In this document: positions 61,266-64,000 of the stretch, in pieces
How the letters are laid out: the number at the start of each line of letters is the position of its first letter
Numbering within the stretch: position 1 is the first letter of the stretch
Assembly: GCA_963708775.1 (NCBI GenBank)
Contig: CAVPTI010000022.1
Span: 1-64,000, forward strand
Length of the DNA: 64,000 bases
Source: JAGVSR01 sp963708775
GTDB lineage: Bacteria; Pseudomonadota; Alphaproteobacteria; Rhizobiales; Hyphomicrobiaceae
Direction of reading: 5' to 3'
The notes under the pieces: model-generated
Seen by the model: the letters and a program-made list of their open reading frames with translations, nothing else
Databases searched by the model: none
What the model was told of the DNA's origin: nothing
Position numbers and translations under genes: made by a program

Positions 61266-62408
61266 ATGCCTGCACGTGCCGGCGAGGCGGTAATTGATTC
61301 CGCCCGCGACGCCGTTGTCGGACCTGTAGAGACGTTGCTCCTCGCGCGCATCGCGTGCGAAGGCGGAGCCACGCGCAGTGATTTGGCGCGCGATTCCGGC
61401 GCACTCCTCCAACACAGGCTCTCACCCGCCGAAGTGCGCGCCGCTGTCGATTCTGGCGTTGCGGCCCTTATCCAGCGGGGGTTCGCCATCGAAACTCGCG
61501 GCCGGCTTTCGGCAACCGAGGCGGGCACGGAGGCGGCAGGCAGCTTTACCGAAACCGGATCATTGCCGCTGGCGGACTGGGATCAGGTCCGTGACATGGC
61601 GCTCGTCGCCAAGGCGCTTGGCCTCGGCCGCGAACCAGCGTCGCGCAAGAAGTCGCTCGCGCGCCCGGAAGGACTGCGCACGGCGATCCTGCAGACCACC
61701 TACGGTCTCAAAGGAAAGAAAAACATCCCCGACGCCAAGCTGCGCGCGCAACTGGCGCTGGTCGCGCTGGAGCGCGCCTTCGGCAACAAGATAAAAGCCG
61801 GCTTTGCCAAGGGCGCCGGTCTGCCGTCGAAAGCTGCCCGCACGCTCGCTGGACAGCTGGCCTCTTCGCCGCGCGAATTTGCAACAGACGCAAAGCTCAT
61901 TGCGCAATTGGCTGCCGATGCCGTCGGCGCGGCTCAAACTGATCCCGACGTTGTACGCTTGGCGCTCCTGCGCCGCATGATGACCCAACTGCTCGACGCG
62001 CAGCCGCAAGCTGAGATCCGCGCCGCAAGGCCCACAGCCGCGCAACCTATCCAGCCGCCGCGTCTGGTCGATCGGGTGGCCAACGACCGCAAGCCCGCCA
62101 ACGGACCGCCCCCGCGTCCGGGCCTGGAGGATTTCTCGGCCGCCGTCAAACGCGCGGCTGCAAAGTCTGCGCACGGTTGGCCGGCAAAAGCGTTTATATC
62201 AAGGGTCTGGGATGCGATTCGCGTCGAGCACGAGATTTGGGCTCTATCCGAGATCGAGTTCAAGAGCATGCTCATCGAAGCGCATCGGCGGGGTGCGCTG
62301 GCGCTCGCAAACGCAGACCTGAGAAGCAAAGATTTGCGCGACGATATCGAGCGGTCGGCAACGCCTGACCGCAATACCGTCTGGCATTACGTCCGCATTG
62401 AGGAATGA
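61266..62408 (+). CDS. Unknown protein, first gene of an ATPase unit
   Basis: 380 residues from the ATG at 61266 (GGAGG upstream; an ATG at 61248 is also open). The N-terminal 110 residues look like a winged helix (VETLLLARIACEGGATRSDL, LSPAEVRAAVDSGVAALIQR, GFAIETRGRLSATEAGTEAA), then come helical parts and a Pro-rich linker (AAQPIQPPRLVDRV) and a C-terminal module (RVWDAIRVEHEIWALSEIEF, KSMLIEAHRRGALALANADL, TPDRNTVWHYVRIEE) resembling another winged helix. No family recognised. The ATPase gene begins 16 bases after its stop. Confidence 0.6.
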   Translation: MPARAGEAVIDSARDAVVGPVETLLLARIACEGGATRSDLARDSGALLQHRLSPAEVRAAVDSGVAALIQRGFAIETRGRLSATEAGTEAAGSFTETGSLPLADWDQVRDMALVAKALGLGREPASRKKSLARPEGLRTAILQTTYGLKGKKNIPDAKLRAQLALVALERAFGNKIKAGFAKGAGLPSKAARTLAGQLASSPREFATDAKLIAQLAADAVGAAQTDPDVVRLALLRRMMTQLLDAQPQAEIRAARPTAAQPIQPPRLVDRVANDRKPANGPPPRPGLEDFSAAVKRAAAKSAHGWPAKAFISRVWDAIRVEHEIWALSEIEFKSMLIEAHRRGALALANADLRSKDLRDDIERSATPDRNTVWHYVRIEE

Positions 62409-62424
62409 GCGCTTCTGTTCATGA

Positions 62425-64000
62425 ATGAGCGCTGAGGGTATGGGTCGTATGGGTTTGATCGCGAAAAGCACTGTGAACGAAGAACCGAGAGATTGGGCAG
62501 CCGATGAGCTGGCGCATGCCTTCGAGCATTCGATCACGTGGGAAGACGATATCTGGCGCGCGGACCCTGTTGACGTGGGCGAGGTGCACTCGAAAGCGCG
62601 ATTGAAATTTGCCGAAACGCTGCGGTCTGTCGCGTCGGGCAAGGGCGGCGCCAATCAGGCCCGCATTCTGCTGTTCCATGGACAGTCTGGCGCCGGCAAG
62701 ACGCATCTTCTGCGCGCACTCCGCACGTCGTCCCATCGTACGGGCGGAGCCTACTTCGGCTATGCGCAGATGACGCCCGACATCTCCAATTATGCCGACT
62801 ATTTCCTGCGCCGGCTCGTTCATTCGCTTGAAAAATCCTATGACCCCGACACGCCCGGCGAGAGTGGCCTGACGCGCCTGACGACGAAGCTCGTCTCCGA
62901 CAGCGCCGTGCTCCCGGCGAAGGACCTGGAACAACTGCGCGAAGCAGCCCTCGACGAGGACGAACTTGCGCGGCTGGTCTTGAAACTCGCCGACGACATC
63001 GTCGCCGCGCCCAAGCTCGCCAATGAAGACCTCGACATCAACATCGTGCGCGCATTGCTCTATATGGAGCGCCGGGACCCGCGCATCGATCAGCGCATCC
63101 GGCAGTATCTCAACGGCCGTCAGCTGACGCCGCTCGCGCATCAGGCTGTCGCGGCCCTCGATCCCAACACGGGCGAGGACCGCGCCTTCGAGATCATCAC
63201 CTCGCTCGGCAAACTGATATGGACCGTCGAAAAGTCGGCGCTCGTCTTCGCCATCGATCAGGTGGAGGATCTGCGTTTCTTCGACGACGCGGAAGAACGC
63301 TTCCAGAAAGCGGTGCGCGACCTCATTCAGATCGCCAACCGCCTGACCAATGCGATCGTCATCATCTCGTGCCTCGATGATTTCTACGGTCAGGTTCGCG
63401 GTGCCTTGCCCCAGTCCTATCTCGACCGCATCGAGAAATCGGGTCCCGTCGCACTCCTGGAAAGCCGCACGCCGGAAGAAGCGCGCCTCATCATCGCGCG
63501 CCGTCTCCAACATGAAGCGGAGGCGAAGGCGGCAGGGCTCGCGTATCCCGATCCGACGCAGTTCTTTGGACCACAGTTCTTCGAGGAATTCGGCGGCCTC
63601 TCGACCCGCCGCCTTCTGGAGCATGCCCAGTCGCGGCTGCGCGAAAAAGTCAGCGGCGAACCCGAGGATCGCGAAGAAGAGGCCGGCGGCAGCTGGGCCT
63701 CCACGCTCGCTTCCGTTCTCGGAAATATCTTTGGCGACGGCGACACGTCGACGAAATCTGCAACCGGAGCGGCGCCTCGATTATCGCGAGATGTGGGAGC
63801 GCTTCCAGAACGCGTCCGAGGCGGAAATTCCCTCCGACGATCAGGAACTGCTCGACATCCTCACCGCCGGTCTTCAACTCGCCAAGGACGAGTGGGCGGG
63901 CGACGTTGTGCTGGCCACTCAACCGTCTGGATTTGTCCGACGATGTGCCCGCGATAGATCTCGTCATCCGTCATAAGAAGACGGGCCACGCTGCAGAAGC
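62425..64000 (+). pseudogene. P-loop ATPase, frameshifted twice, cut by window edge
   Basis: From 62425 about 445 residues form an AAA/ORC-like ATPase: Walker A G86-QSGAGK92-T (RILLFHGQSGAGKTHLLRAL), Walker B LVFAIDQVED with D278 and E281, and IVIISCLDDFYGQVRGALPQ (sensor-like). It then shifts near 63765 to LDYREMWERFQNASEAEIPS, QELLDILTAGLQLAKDEWAG, and again near 63925 to LDLSDDVPAIDLVIRHKKTG, which runs off the right end. The latter piece looks like a C-terminal domain start. Paired with the preceding gene. I cannot name the family. Confidence 0.65.

Overview
The window looks like chromosomal DNA of a GC-rich Hyphomicrobium-like alphaproteobacterium (order Hyphomicrobiales). This rests on gene families read directly from the DNA: three signature ethylmalonyl-CoA pathway enzymes (methylsuccinyl-CoA dehydrogenase, crotonyl-CoA carboxylase/reductase, ethylmalonyl-CoA mutase), phasin-type proteins that fit a polyhydroxybutyrate-storing cell, the alphaproteobacterial Usg protein, a CIRCE-groESL unit and several periplasmic molybdenum hydroxylases. 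No rRNA or CRISPR array was seen. One tRNA gene was found.

Layout. 1-13.5 kb is an accessory, decayed-looking region: a partial small heat-shock protein, a receiver-domain remnant, a frameshifted nitroreductase and its neighbour, an alcohol dehydrogenase, a flavin reductase, a frameshifted universal stress protein, two c-type cytochromes, an endonuclease/phosphatase-family protein, an IS66 fragment, a shattered molybdenum hydroxylase operon, a 3-methyladenine glycosylase and broken xth and csbD genes. 14-18 kb holds a minus-strand sulfur-detoxification cluster (truncated Crp/Fnr regulator, DUF2892, two YeeE/YedE proteins, a metallo-beta-lactamase-fold protein, a TauE exporter). 17.8-25.8 kb is a molybdenum block: xdhC diverging from an intact 2Fe-2S/molybdopterin hydroxylase pair, then mogA, arsM and a mocA-like gene. 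26-31 kb holds a phasin, usg, groESL followed by tandem hairpin repeats, lpxD and a cold-shock gene. 31.5-33.7 kb encodes a periplasmic-binding-protein/pentameric-ligand-gated-channel fusion. 34-44 kb carries housekeeping genes (lepA, a SulP transporter, lytic transglycosylase, nadD-rsfS-rlmH). 44-58 kb contains a YidB/OmpA protein, cobalamin-binding protein, the ethylmalonyl-CoA genes, tRNA-Leu and a D,D-carboxypeptidase. The right edge enters a two-gene unit with a P-loop ATPase.

Genes that work together. mcd, ccr and ecm supply acetyl-CoA assimilation without the glyoxylate shunt; ecm needs B12, and a BtuF-like protein lies nearby. XdhC, MogA and the MocA-like protein belong to families that mature molybdenum cofactor, matching the hydroxylases. 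The YeeE/YedE, metallo-beta-lactamase and TauE proteins form a sulfide/sulfane-sulfur handling set.

Many recognisable genes carry single-base frameshifts (densest in 1-13.5 kb, but also at about 18.3, 44.9, 49.2, 59.4, 63.8 and 63.9 kb), and the tRNA carries two apparent insertions. Residual sequencing indels cannot be separated from real gene decay by reading alone, so 'pseudogene' below means 'reading frame broken in this sequence'. All functions are inferred from recognised sequence motifs; no database search was run.
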